Of a DNA stretch of 64,000 bases, positions 46,514 to 59,076 are shown piece by piece (position 1 is the first letter of the stretch; every line of letters starts with the position of its first letter). The notes under the pieces are model-generated. The model was not told where the DNA came from and ran no database searches. It was given only the letters and a program-made list of their open reading frames with translations. The position numbers and the translations under genes were made by a program. The stretch comes from Mycolicibacterium rufum (lineage in GTDB: Bacteria; Actinomycetota; Actinomycetes; Mycobacteriales; Mycobacteriaceae). The stretch covers positions 1,178,001 through 1,242,000 of the forward strand of contig NZ_CP092427.2 in assembly GCF_022374875.2 (NCBI RefSeq), read 5' to 3'.

Positions 46514-48093
46514 CGGGGATGTCTCTGCCGTGGCTGAGTGTGCTGTGGGCCGTCCCGATGCTGGGCGCCGTGGTGGTGATGGTGCTGCCCGCGGCCGCGC
46601 GCTCGCTGGCCAAGTGGGTGGCGCTGGCCGTGTCACTGGCCGTGCTCGCCGTCACCGCGGTGATCGCGGTGGGCTTCGACCCGGGCGGTGAGCAATACCA
46701 GTTCGTCGAGAACTACCGCTGGATCCCGTCATTCGGCACCGGTTACATCCTCGGCGTCGACGGTATCGCGCTGGCCCTGGTGGTGCTGACCGCGGTGCTG
46801 GTGCCGCTGCTGATCGTCGCGGGCTGGAACGACGCGGGCGATCGGCTCAGCTGGGGCGGCCGGTCGGTGCACATCTACTTCGCGCTGACGCTGGCCGTCG
46901 AGGGCATGGTCCTCATCTCGCTGGTCTCGCTGGACATCCTGCTGTTCTACGTGTTCTTCGAGGCCATGCTGATCCCGATGTACTTCCTCATCGGCGGGTT
47001 CGGTGGCCGCGACCGCAGCCGGGCGGCGGTGAAGTTCCTGCTGTACAACCTGTTCGGCGGTCTGATCATGCTCGCCGCGGTGGTGGGGCTCTATGTCGCG
47101 ACCGCCTCGAGTGACGCTTTCGACGCAGGCACCTTCGACCTGCGGGCGATCGTCGCCGCGGTCGCCGGCGGCGAGTTCACCATGAACCCCCTGGTGATGC
47201 ACCTGCTCTTCGGCGGCTTCATGTTCGCGTTCGCGGTGAAGGCGCCGCTGTGGCCGCTGCACCGCTGGCTGCCCGACGCGGCGGTCGAGGCGACTCCGGC
47301 CAGCGCGGTGCTGATGATGGCGATCATGGACAAGGTCGGCACGTTCGGCATGATCCGCTACTGCCTGACGTTGTTCCCCGATTCGGCGAAGTACTTCAGC
47401 CCCTTGATCATCACGCTCGCCGTGATCGGCATCGTGTACGGCGCGGTCGTCGCGATCGGGCAGACCGACGTCATGCGGTTGATCGCGTACACGTCGATCT
47501 CGCATTTCGGCTTCATCATTCTCGGCATCTTCGTGATGACCACCCAGGGGCAGTCGGGGTCGACGCTGTACATGGTCAACCACGGCATCTCGACCGCAGC
47601 GCTGTTCCTGATCGCCGGGTTCCTGGTATCGCGCCGGGGCTCCCGTCTCATCAGCGCCTACGGCGGAGTGCAGAAGGTGGCGCCGGTACTGGCGGGGACC
47701 TTCCTGGTGGCGGGTCTGGCCACGCTGTCGCTGCCCGGGCTGGCGCCGTTCATCAGTGAGTTCCTGGTCCTGATCGGCACCTTCACCCGTTACCCGGTGT
47801 TCGGTGTGCTGGCCGCCAGTGCACTGGTGCTGTCGGCGATCTACGTGCTGTGGATGTACCAGCGGATGATGACCGGGCCGACTCCGCCCGCGCTGGCCGA
47901 GGGCGACACCCGGCTTCCCGATCTGCGGGCGCGCGAGATCGCCGTCGTCGCTCCGCTCATCGCGCTGCTGTTGGTGCTCGGGGTGTATCCGAAGCCGGCC
48001 CTCGACGTGATCAACCCCGCGGTGACACACACGTTGACCACGATCGACCAGCCCGACCCGGCACCCCGGATGGCGGAAGGCCCGGTGCGATGA
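46510..48093 (+). CDS. nuoM: NADH-quinone oxidoreductase subunit M
   Basis: NuoM, 527 residues, is the second antiporter-like pump, with [17 protein letters not shown] holding the key glutamate and [29 protein letters not shown] the lysine. GTG at 46510 overlaps the nuoL stop by 4 bases; GTG at 46507 or ATG at 46519 are in-frame alternatives. Confidence 0.96.
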   Translation: MTGMSLPWLSVLWAVPMLGAVVVMVLPAAARSLAKWVALAVSLAVLAVTAVIAVGFDPGGEQYQFVENYRWIPSFGTGYILGVDGIALALVVLTAVLVPLLIVAGWNDAGDRLSWGGRSVHIYFALTLAVEGMVLISLVSLDILLFYVFFEAMLIPMYFLIGGFGGRDRSRAAVKFLLYNLFGGLIMLAAVVGLYVATASSDAFDAGTFDLRAIVAAVAGGEFTMNPLVMHLLFGGFMFAFAVKAPLWPLHRWLPDAAVEATPASAVLMMAIMDKVGTFGMIRYCLTLFPDSAKYFSPLIITLAVIGIVYGAVVAIGQTDVMRLIAYTSISHFGFIILGIFVMTTQGQSGSTLYMVNHGISTAALFLIAGFLVSRRGSRLISAYGGVQKVAPVLAGTFLVAGLATLSLPGLAPFISEFLVLIGTFTRYPVFGVLAASALVLSAIYVLWMYQRMMTGPTPPALAEGDTRLPDLRAREIAVVAPLIALLLVLGVYPKPALDVINPAVTHTLTTIDQPDPAPRMAEGPVR

Positions 48094-49661
48094 ACCTGCC
48101 CACACCGTCCATCGAGTACGGCCTGCTGTCGCCGATGCTGATCGTGTTCGGCGCCGCGGTGCTCGGGGTGCTCCTCGAAACCCTGCTCCCCCGCAGGCAG
48201 CGCTACCCCGCCCAGGTCACCCTCAGCCTGGTGGCCCTGGTCGCGGCGTTCGTCGCCGTCGTGCTGGTGGGACGAGACCTGCACGGCGGCAACGGCACCA
48301 GCGCAGTGATGGGTGCGGTGGCCGTCGACCGTCCCGCGCTGTTCCTGCAGGGCACGATCCTGCTGGTGGGGATCCTCGGCATCCTGCTGATCGGCGAACG
48401 CCGCATCGCCGTGCCCGACCGTGGCGAGCAGGGCGGCGGACTGGACGCCTTCACCCCGCAGGCCTCCGCGATCGCCGGCAGCGTCGCCGAGAAGCAGGCG
48501 ACCACGGCGGGCGTCATCCAGACCGAGGTGTTCCCGCTGACCATGTTCGCCGTCGGCGGCATGCTGCTGTTCCCCGCGGCCGACGACCTGCTGACGATGT
48601 TCATCGCGCTCGAGGTGTTGTCGCTGCCGCTGTACCTGCTGTGCGGGCTGGCGCGGCGGCGCCGGTTGCTGTCGCAGGAGTCGTCCCTGAAGTACTTCCT
48701 GCTGGGCGCCTTCTCGTCGGCGTTCTTCCTGTACGGCGCCGCGATGTTGTACGGCTACGCCGGCACACTGTCGCTGCCCGGCATCGCCGAGGCGGTGTCG
48801 GCGGGCACGGGTTCGCGGTCGCTGGCGTTGATCGGGATCGCGCTGCTGCTGGTCGGTGTGCTGTTCAAAGTCGGTGCCGTGCCGTTCCATTCGTGGATCC
48901 CCGACGTCTACCAGGGGGCGCCGACGCCGATCACGGCGTTCATGGCCGCGGCCACCAAGATCGCGGCGTTCGGGGCCATGTTGCGGCTGTTCTTCGTGGC
49001 GCTGCCCGGCCTGCACGACGACTGGCGGCCCGTGCTGTGGACGATCGCGATCGCCACGATGGCCGTCGGCACCGTCACCGCCGTGACGCAGAGCGACGTG
49101 AAGCGGATCCTGGCGTATTCCGCGGTGGCACACAGCGGTTTCATCCTGACCGGCGTGATCGCCGGCAACGAGTCGGGCCTGTCGTCCACGCTGTTCTATC
49201 TGTTCGCCTACGGATTCTCGACCGTCGGGGCGTTCGCGGTGGTGGGTCTGGTCCGCGACGCCGACGGTGAGGAGGACACCGCGCTGGCCCGATGGGCGGG
49301 ATTGGGCAAGCGCTATCCGCTGGTGGGCATCGTGTTCTCGCTGTTCCTGCTGGCGTTCGCGGGTATTCCGCTGACCAGTGGCTTCGTCAGCAAGTTCGCG
49401 GTGTTCAAGGCGGCGGGCGAGGGCGGGGCCATCCCCCTGGTGGTCGTCGGCGTGATCGCGAGCGCGATCGCGGCGTACTTCTACGTCCGCGTGATCGTGC
49501 TGATGTTCTTCACCGACCGTCCCGACGATGCGCCGACCGTGGTGGTGCCCAGCGCGATGACGACGGCGGTCGTGGCCGTCACCGCGGCGGTGACGTTCCT
49601 GCTCGGTGCGCTACCGCAGCCGCTGCTCGATCTCGCCAACGCGGCCAACCGCTTCCTCTGA
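48090..49661 (+). CDS. nuoN: NADH-quinone oxidoreductase subunit N
   Basis: NuoN, 523 residues, is the third antiporter-like pump, with FIALEVLSLPLYLLCGL and FKVGAVPFHSWIPDVYQGAPTPITAF carrying its conserved Glu and Lys. A polar loop of about 45 residues after helix 3 (PDRGEQGGGLDAF to AEKQAT) is longer than in enteric NuoN. ATG at 48090 overlaps the nuoM stop, and its own stop overlaps the next ATG by one base. Confidence 0.97.
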   Translation: MNLPTPSIEYGLLSPMLIVFGAAVLGVLLETLLPRRQRYPAQVTLSLVALVAAFVAVVLVGRDLHGGNGTSAVMGAVAVDRPALFLQGTILLVGILGILLIGERRIAVPDRGEQGGGLDAFTPQASAIAGSVAEKQATTAGVIQTEVFPLTMFAVGGMLLFPAADDLLTMFIALEVLSLPLYLLCGLARRRRLLSQESSLKYFLLGAFSSAFFLYGAAMLYGYAGTLSLPGIAEAVSAGTGSRSLALIGIALLLVGVLFKVGAVPFHSWIPDVYQGAPTPITAFMAAATKIAAFGAMLRLFFVALPGLHDDWRPVLWTIAIATMAVGTVTAVTQSDVKRILAYSAVAHSGFILTGVIAGNESGLSSTLFYLFAYGFSTVGAFAVVGLVRDADGEEDTALARWAGLGKRYPLVGIVFSLFLLAFAGIPLTSGFVSKFAVFKAAGEGGAIPLVVVGVIASAIAAYFYVRVIVLMFFTDRPDDAPTVVVPSAMTTAVVAVTAAVTFLLGALPQPLLDLANAANRFL

Positions 49662-50437
49662 TGCCGACCGAACTGGTGCTCACCGCCGATCACGGGGCGG
49701 TTCGTGTGCTCACGCTGAACCGCCCGCACGCCCGCAACGCGCTCAGCCGCGATCTGATCCGCGCCGGCTACACGGCCTTGACCGACGCGGACGCCGACGA
49801 GTCCGTCCGCGCGGTCGTGCTCACCGGGGCCGACCCGGCGTTCTGCGCCGGTGTCGACCTCAAAGAGGCAGCGCGCGATGGCCTTTCGTACTTCGAGGAG
49901 TTCCGTAAGCAGAGTTGCATCGCCGCGGTGGCCGCCATGCGCACGCCGGTGGTGGGCGCAGTCAACGGCGCGACCTTCACCGGCGGGCTGGAGATGGCGC
50001 TGGGCTGCGACTTCCTCGTCGCCTCGGACCGGGCGGTGTTCGCCGACACCCACGCCCGGGTCGGCATCCTGCCCGGCGGTGGGATGACGGCGCGGTTGCC
50101 GCAGCTGGTCGGCGCGGCGATGGCGCGTCGGCTGTCGATGACCGGCGAGGTGGTCGACGCCGTCCGGGCCGAGCGCATCGGGTTGGTCACCGAGGTGGTG
50201 CCGCACGACCGGTTGCTCGCGCGGGCGATCGAACTCGCCACCCAGATCGCCGAGGTCCCGGGGCCCACGATGCGCAGCCTGAAGGAGATCTACACCAGCG
50301 GTGCGGCCGCGGTGACCGATCCGGCGCTGGCCGCCGAGGAGCGGATCGCGTTCGCGCAGCACCGCGAGTTCGACGAACTCGGGGACCGCTTCACGGCTGT
50401 CGCACAACGCAACCGGGAGCAGATCACCCCGCGCTGA
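49661..50437 (+). CDS. enoyl-CoA hydratase/isomerase family protein
   Basis: A 258-residue crotonase-fold protein. The oxyanion-hole segments are PAFCAGVDLKE and VNGATFTGGLEMALGCD; the first catalytic glutamate (GGLEMALGCD) is present, but the second, normally in a PEI motif, aligns with His in DTHARVGILPG, so simple hydratase activity is doubtful. ATG at 49661 uses the last A of the nuoN stop (TGATG), so it is translated with the nuo operon or from a promoter within nuoN. Its stop abuts the convergent TetR gene with no spacer. Confidence 0.88.
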   Translation: MPTELVLTADHGAVRVLTLNRPHARNALSRDLIRAGYTALTDADADESVRAVVLTGADPAFCAGVDLKEAARDGLSYFEEFRKQSCIAAVAAMRTPVVGAVNGATFTGGLEMALGCDFLVASDRAVFADTHARVGILPGGGMTARLPQLVGAAMARRLSMTGEVVDAVRAERIGLVTEVVPHDRLLARAIELATQIAEVPGPTMRSLKEIYTSGAAAVTDPALAAEERIAFAQHREFDELGDRFTAVAQRNREQITPR

Positions 50438-52245
<1,808 letters not shown>

Positions 52246-52246
<1 letters not shown>

Positions 52247-53361
52247 TGCTCGGACCCATGGACGAGTACCCGGTACACCAGGTGCCGCAGCCGATCGCGT
52301 GGCCGGGCTCCTCCGACCGCAACTTCTACGACCGGTCCTACTTCAACGCCCATGACCGCACCGGGGACATCTTCGTCATCACCGGTATCGGCTACTACCC
52401 CAACCTCGGGGTCAAGGACGCCTTCCTGCTGGTGAGGCGCGGGGACACCCAGACCGCGGTGCATCTGTCCGATGCCATCGACCAGGACCGCCTGAACCAG
52501 CACGTCGGCAACTACCGCGTGGAGGTGATCGAGCCGCTGCGCAAGCTGCGCATCGTCTGCGACGACACCGAGGGCATCGCCGCCGACCTGACGTGGGAGG
52601 GGCTGTTCGACGTGGTGCAGGAGCAGCCGCACATCATGCGCCGCGGCACCCGGATCACCTTAGACGCGCAGCGCTTCGCCCAGGTCGGCACGTGGAGCGG
52701 GCAGCTTGCGATCGACGGGGAGGACATCCCGGTGGACCCGGCCCGATGGATCGGCACCCGCGACCGCTCGTGGGGCATCCGGCCCGTCGGCGAGGCCGAG
52801 CCGGCGGGACGCCCCGACGACCCGCCGTTCGAGGGCATGTGGTGGCTGTACGTGCCGATGGCGTTCGACGACTTCGGCATCGTGATCATCATCCAGGAGG
52901 ATCCGCAGGGCTTCCGGTCCCTCAACGACTGCACCCGGATCTGGAAGGACGGCCGCGTCGAGCAGCTCGGCTGGCCACGCGTGAGGATCCACTACCGCTC
53001 CGGCACCCGCATCCCCACCGGCGCCACCATCGAGGCGACCGGGAGTGACGGCAGCGCACTGCATTTCGACGTGGAGTCCAAGCTGCCGGTACCGATCCAT
53101 GTCGGCGGCGGCTACGGCGGTGACTCCGACTGGCTGCACGGCGTGTGGAAGGGCGAGCGTTTCACCGAACGGCTGACCTACGACATGACCGATCCGGCCG
53201 TCGTCGGTCGGGCCGGCTTCGGGGTGATCGACCACGTCGGCCGCGCCGTGTGCCGCGACGCCGACGGCACCGAGCGTGAGGGCTGGGGACTCTTCGAGCA
53301 CGGCGCGCTCGGCCGCCACGACCCCTCGGGCTTCGCCGACTGGCTCACCGTCGCCCCCTGA
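52246..53361 (+). CDS. conserved protein of unknown function, partner of APH kinase
   Basis: A 371-residue soluble protein. It starts MLGPMDEYPVHQVPQPIAWPG and has many Trp, Asp and Gly residues in beta-strand patterns (TWEGLFDVVQEQPHIMRR, RDRSWGIRPVGEAEPAG, FEGMWWLYVPMAFDDF), suggesting a paired lipocalin-like beta fold such as in hydroxyneurosporene-synthase/AttH-type proteins. That comparison is tentative. ATG at 52246 overlaps the kinase stop, so the two proteins probably act together. No signal peptide or membrane helix is visible. Confidence 0.75.
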
Positions 53362-53368
53362 CGGGGGG

Positions 53369-54850
53369 TCAGGCGGGGTGGGGTTCGCGTGCGGCGGCGC
53401 GCCCGAACACCATCGACTGCTCGATCGAGTCCAGGCGCTGACCGATCGCGTCGCGGACGTAGGTGTGACTGAGCATCCACGGCCGCCGTACTCCCGACTT
53501 GGGCAGGGCGCCCAGGCCCCTCAGCACGTACCCGGACTGCAGGTTGAAGGCGGGCTGCTCGGCCATCGGCTCCTGCCCGAGGTGCGGGTAGGCGTGGGTG
53601 TAGCCATGGGAGCGCATGTACGCCAACAGGTTCGCCACCGCACGTGCCGTCATGTCGGCGCCGAGGGTCCACGACGCGTTGGTGTAGCCCATACACCAGG
53701 CCGCGTTCGGCACGTCCTCGAGCAGATGGCGACGGTACATGAACCGTTGATGGGGTTCGACCTTCTCCCCGTCGACCGACAGGGTGGTACCGCCGAGCGC
53801 CTGCATCTGCAGTCCGGTGGCGGTGATGACCGCGTCGGCGTTCAGGTGACGACCGGACCTGAGCACGATCCCGTCGGCGTCGAAATGATCGACGTGGTCG
53901 GTGACGATCTCGACGTCGCCGGCCGCGACGGCCTTGAGCAGGTCGGCGTCGACCATGAAGCACATGCGCTGATCCCACGGGTTGTACGGCGGCCGGAAGT
54001 GGACGTCGACGGGATAGTTCGCCGGCAGCTCGCGTTTGGTCATCCAGCGCAGCAACCGCTTGCTCAGGGCGGGCGCACCCCGGGAGACCAGCCACAACAG
54101 CGAACCGAACATCGACATGACCCAGCGGGCCGCCAGATGCCCGGTACGCCCCGGCAGGATTCGCCGGATCGCGTTGATGGGCGGCAACACTCGCGGCACG
54201 GAGAACAGGTACGACGGGGTGCGCTGCAACATCGTCACGTGCGCGGCCGTGCGCACGAGCGACGGGATCATGCTCACCGCCGTCGCGCCGCTGCCGATGA
54301 CGATCAGACGCTTCCCGGTGGCGTCGAAATTCTCGGGCCAGTGCTGCGGGTGGATCACCTCACCGCGGAAGTCGCCGAGCCCGGGGAAGTCTGGCGCATA
54401 GGGCGCGTCGTAGTCGTAGTAACCGCTGGCGAAGAACAGGAACCGGGTCGTGAAGACCGTCTCCACGCCATCGTGGTCGGCGCGCACGGTCCAGGTGTCC
54501 GTTGCGGAATCCCAGTCCGCGGAGACCACCTCGGTGCGGTACCGGATGTGCTCGTCGATCCCGTGTTTGCGCGCAGTGTCGGCCATGTACTGCCAGATGT
54601 CGGCGCCGTCGGCGATCGCCTCGGGTCGCGTCCACGGTTCCCACGGGAACGACAGCGTGAAGATGTCGCTGTCGGAGCGGATGCCGGGATAGCGGAACAG
54701 GTCCCACGTCCCGCCCAGCCGCTCCCGCCGCTCCAGGATGGTGAAGGTCAGCCCCGGGTTCTTCTCACGGATGCGGTACGCGGCGCCGATGCCGGAGAAA
54801 CCGGCCCCGACGATGATGACGTCACTGTGTTCCGACTCGCGCCCATCCAT
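53369..54850 (-). CDS. flavin-containing Baeyer-Villiger monooxygenase, EthA-like
   Basis: A 493-residue class B flavoprotein that inserts oxygen next to ketones. The FAD loop VGAGFSGIGAAYR is at about 14-26, GGTWDLFRYPGIRSDSD follows, the Baeyer-Villiger fingerprint FRGEVIHPQHWP is present, and the NADPH loop is IGSGATAVSMIP. NPWDQRMC and YTNASWTLGADM mark the EthA branch, which in M. tuberculosis activates ethionamide. The native substrate is unknown. It is followed 10 bases upstream by a close paralog, a tandem duplication. Confidence 0.92.
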   Translation of the reverse strand: MDGRESEHSDVIIVGAGFSGIGAAYRIREKNPGLTFTILERRERLGGTWDLFRYPGIRSDSDIFTLSFPWEPWTRPEAIADGADIWQYMADTARKHGIDEHIRYRTEVVSADWDSATDTWTVRADHDGVETVFTTRFLFFASGYYDYDAPYAPDFPGLGDFRGEVIHPQHWPENFDATGKRLIVIGSGATAVSMIPSLVRTAAHVTMLQRTPSYLFSVPRVLPPINAIRRILPGRTGHLAARWVMSMFGSLLWLVSRGAPALSKRLLRWMTKRELPANYPVDVHFRPPYNPWDQRMCFMVDADLLKAVAAGDVEIVTDHVDHFDADGIVLRSGRHLNADAVITATGLQMQALGGTTLSVDGEKVEPHQRFMYRRHLLEDVPNAAWCMGYTNASWTLGADMTARAVANLLAYMRSHGYTHAYPHLGQEPMAEQPAFNLQSGYVLRGLGALPKSGVRRPWMLSHTYVRDAIGQRLDSIEQSMVFGRAAAREPHPA

Positions 54851-54860
54851 GACCGACTCC

Positions 54861-56330
<1,470 letters not shown>

Positions 56331-56496
56331 CCGCAACCTCCTGTGGTCCGCCTGCGTACCGCCCACCCTAGGACGCCGCCACCCGCCGCGTCGACGATCT
56401 CGCCCAATCTGTTCATCGCCGTATCGGACAACGGCGACGTCTCGACTGTCCGACGTGGACATGTACCGGGTGGCCGCGGCTTCTTACGGTGGAGCC

Positions 56497-57849
56497 ATGA
56501 CAGCGACCCTCACCGGCGGCCCCACCCTCGTGCAGCAGCGCCGGCTGCTCACCGAGATCCCTGGTCCGCGCTCCCGCGACCTGGCGGCCCGCCGTGCGAC
56601 GGCTCTGCCAGGCGGACTGACGAGCTCCGCCGGGGTGTACGTGGCCGCCGCCGGCGGCGGCGTGGTGGTGGACGTGGACGGCAACTCGTTCATCGATCTG
56701 GGCAGCGGGATCGCCGTCACGACGGTGGGCAACGCGGCGCCGGCCGTGGTCACGCGGGCGATGGCGCAGCTGCCGCTCTACACCCACACCTGCTTCCTCG
56801 CCACGCCGTACGAGCCCTACATCGAGGTCGCCGAAACGCTGAACCACCTCACCCCGGGCGATCACGCCAAGCGCACCACGCTGTTCAACACCGGCGCCGA
56901 AGCGGTGGAGAACGCCGTCAAGTACGCCCGTGCCGCCACCGGACGCTCCGCGGTCGTGGTCTTCGACCACGCCTTCCACGGCCGCTCGCTGCTGACGATG
57001 ACGATGACCGCGAAGAACCAGCCCTACAAGCACGGCTTCGGTCCGTTCGCCCCCGAGGTGTACCGCGCCCCGATGGCCTACCCCTACCGGTGGCCGTCCG
57101 GTCCCGAGAACTGCGCCGCCGAAGCGCTCGGCCAGCTCGCGCAGCTCGTCGACGCCCAGATCGGCGCCGACGCCGTGGCCTGCGTCGTGGTCGAGCCGAT
57201 CCAGGGCGAGGGCGGCTTCATCGTGCCCGCCGACGGGTTCCTGCAGTCGGTGGCCGCGTTCTGCCGCGATCGGGGGATCCTGCTGGTCGCCGACGAAGTG
57301 CAGACGGGCATCGCGCGAACCGGGTCGTGGTTCGCCTGCGACCACGAGGGTCTGGTGCCCGACCTGATCGTCACCGCCAAGGGTTTGGCCGGCGGGCTGC
57401 CCCTGGCGGCGGTCACCGGACGCGCCGAGATCATGGACGCCGCACATCCGGGCGGCATCGGCGGCACCTACAGCGGCAACCCGGTGTCCTGCGCCGCCGC
57501 GCTCGGGGTGTTCGAGGAGATCGAGTCCGCGGACCTGCTGTCCCGGGCGCGCGCCATCGGCGACGTCATGACGCGCGAGCTCACCGACATCGCCCGCGGC
57601 ACCGGCGTGATCGGCGAGATCCGCGGCCGCGGCGCCATGATGGCCGTCGAGCTGGTCGTGCCCGGCGGTCGCGAACCGCACCGCGACGCGGTGCCCGCAC
57701 TCACCCGGCACTGTCTCGACAACGGTGTCCTGACGCTCAGCGCAGGGACTTTCGGCAATGTCCTCCGCTTCCTGCCTCCCCTGACCATTTCCGACGCCCT
57801 GCTCGTCGAGGCCTTCGACGTCCTGCGCGACGGCTTCGCCACCCTCTGA
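56497..57849 (+). CDS. gabT: 4-aminobutyrate/5-aminovalerate aminotransferase
   Basis: A 450-residue class III PLP aminotransferase that converts omega-amino acids to semialdehydes using 2-oxoglutarate. NTGAEAVENAVKYAR (131-145) binds PLP phosphate, Asp266 (VADEVQTG) contacts the ring nitrogen and Lys295 (VTAKGLAGGLP) forms the Schiff base. The start is ATG at 56497 with GGTGGAG before it. Neighbours (glutaryl-CoA dehydrogenase-like, semialdehyde dehydrogenase, CoA-transferase) suggest that 5-aminovalerate may be the main substrate in vivo, though GABA is equally compatible with the sequence. Confidence 0.9.
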   Translation: MTATLTGGPTLVQQRRLLTEIPGPRSRDLAARRATALPGGLTSSAGVYVAAAGGGVVVDVDGNSFIDLGSGIAVTTVGNAAPAVVTRAMAQLPLYTHTCFLATPYEPYIEVAETLNHLTPGDHAKRTTLFNTGAEAVENAVKYARAATGRSAVVVFDHAFHGRSLLTMTMTAKNQPYKHGFGPFAPEVYRAPMAYPYRWPSGPENCAAEALGQLAQLVDAQIGADAVACVVVEPIQGEGGFIVPADGFLQSVAAFCRDRGILLVADEVQTGIARTGSWFACDHEGLVPDLIVTAKGLAGGLPLAAVTGRAEIMDAAHPGGIGGTYSGNPVSCAAALGVFEEIESADLLSRARAIGDVMTRELTDIARGTGVIGEIRGRGAMMAVELVVPGGREPHRDAVPALTRHCLDNGVLTLSAGTFGNVLRFLPPLTISDALLVEAFDVLRDGFATL

Positions 57850-57867
57850 CCGAACGGGAGTTCCACG

Positions 57868-59076
57868 ATGACCACCACGCTCACCCCTGCCGCGACCACG
57901 ACCGCCTCGCCACTCGAATTGTTCGACACCGCACGGCTCCTCGACGACGACGAGCGCGAGATCGCCGCCACCGTGCGCAAGTTCGTCGACACGGTGCTGC
58001 GCGACGACATCGCGAACTGGTTCGAATCGGCCACCCTGCCCAGGGATCTCGCCAAGGAGTTCGGCGCCCTGGGCCTGCTGGGCATGCACCTCGACGGTTA
58101 CGGCTGTGCGGGGACGAACGCGGTCAGCTACGGGCTGGCCTGCCTGGAACTCGAGGCCGGCGACAGCGGCTTCCGCAGCTTCGTCTCGGTGCAGGGGTCG
58201 CTGTCGATGTTCTCGATCCACCGGTACGGATCCGAGGAGCAGAAGAACGAATGGCTGCCGAGGCTCGCCACCGGTGAGGCCATCGGCTGCTTCGGCCTCA
58301 CCGAACCCGACTTCGGCTCCAACCCGGCCGGCATGCGCACGCGCGCAAGGCGCTCCGGCGCCGGAGAGAACGCCGACTGGGTGCTCGACGGCACCAAGAT
58401 GTGGATCACCAACGGCAACCTCGCCGACGTCGCCACCGTGTGGGCGCGGACCGACGACGGCGTCCGCGGGTTCCTGGTGCCCACCGACACCCCGGGGTTC
58501 ACCGCCAACGCGATTCACCGCAAGCTGTCGCTGCGCGCGTCGGTGACCTCCGAGCTGGTGCTCGACAACGTGCGCCTGCCCGCCTCGGCCCAACTCCCGC
58601 ATGCCGTGGGATTGAGCGCCCCGCTGTCCTGCCTCAACGAGGCCCGCTTCGGCATCGTGTTCGGCGCGCTCGGCGCCGCCCGCGACAGCCTGGAGACGGC
58701 GATCGATTACACCAGTACCCGCAGTGTGTTCGACAGGCCGCTGTCGAGCTACCAGCTGACACAGGAGAAACTGGCGAACATGACCCTCGAACTCGGCAAG
58801 GGCATGCTGCTCGCCATCCACCTCGGCCGGATCAAGGACGCCGGAGGCGTCGCGCCCGAACAGATCAGCCTGGGCAAGCTCAACAACGTCCGCGAGGCCC
58901 TGGCCATCGCCCGCGAGTGCCGCACCCTGCTGGGCGGCAGCGGGATCACCCTCGAGTACTCCCCGCTGCGGCACGCGAACAACCTGGAATCGGTGCTCAC
59001 CTACGAGGGCACTTCCGAGATGCATCTGCTGTCGATCGGCAGGGCGCTGACCGGGCACGCCGCGTTCCGGTCATGA
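57868..59076 (+). CDS. acyl-CoA dehydrogenase, glutaryl-CoA dehydrogenase-like
   Basis: A 402-residue flavoenzyme. Features of the glutaryl-CoA dehydrogenase branch are clear: GDSGFRSFVSVQGSLSMFSIHRYGSEEQK, FGLTEPDFGSNPAGM, and the catalytic base Glu380 in LTYEGTSEMHLLSIGRALTG. Glutaryl-CoA dehydrogenase oxidises and decarboxylates glutaryl-CoA to crotonyl-CoA; the arginine in FRSFVSVQ matches the family residue that binds the free carboxylate. It starts 18 bases after gabT with GGGAG upstream, and overlaps the aldehyde dehydrogenase by 4 bases. Confidence 0.88.
   Translation: MTTTLTPAATTTASPLELFDTARLLDDDEREIAATVRKFVDTVLRDDIANWFESATLPRDLAKEFGALGLLGMHLDGYGCAGTNAVSYGLACLELEAGDSGFRSFVSVQGSLSMFSIHRYGSEEQKNEWLPRLATGEAIGCFGLTEPDFGSNPAGMRTRARRSGAGENADWVLDGTKMWITNGNLADVATVWARTDDGVRGFLVPTDTPGFTANAIHRKLSLRASVTSELVLDNVRLPASAQLPHAVGLSAPLSCLNEARFGIVFGALGAARDSLETAIDYTSTRSVFDRPLSSYQLTQEKLANMTLELGKGMLLAIHLGRIKDAGGVAPEQISLGKLNNVREALAIARECRTLLGGSGITLEYSPLRHANNLESVLTYEGTSEMHLLSIGRALTGHAAFRS

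Noticed and set aside
56413..59058. 881-codon open frame on the minus strand opposite gabT and the glutaryl-CoA dehydrogenase-like gene
   Set aside because: It is the antisense shadow of two clear enzyme genes; the composition is Gly/Arg/Gln/His-rich without any motif.
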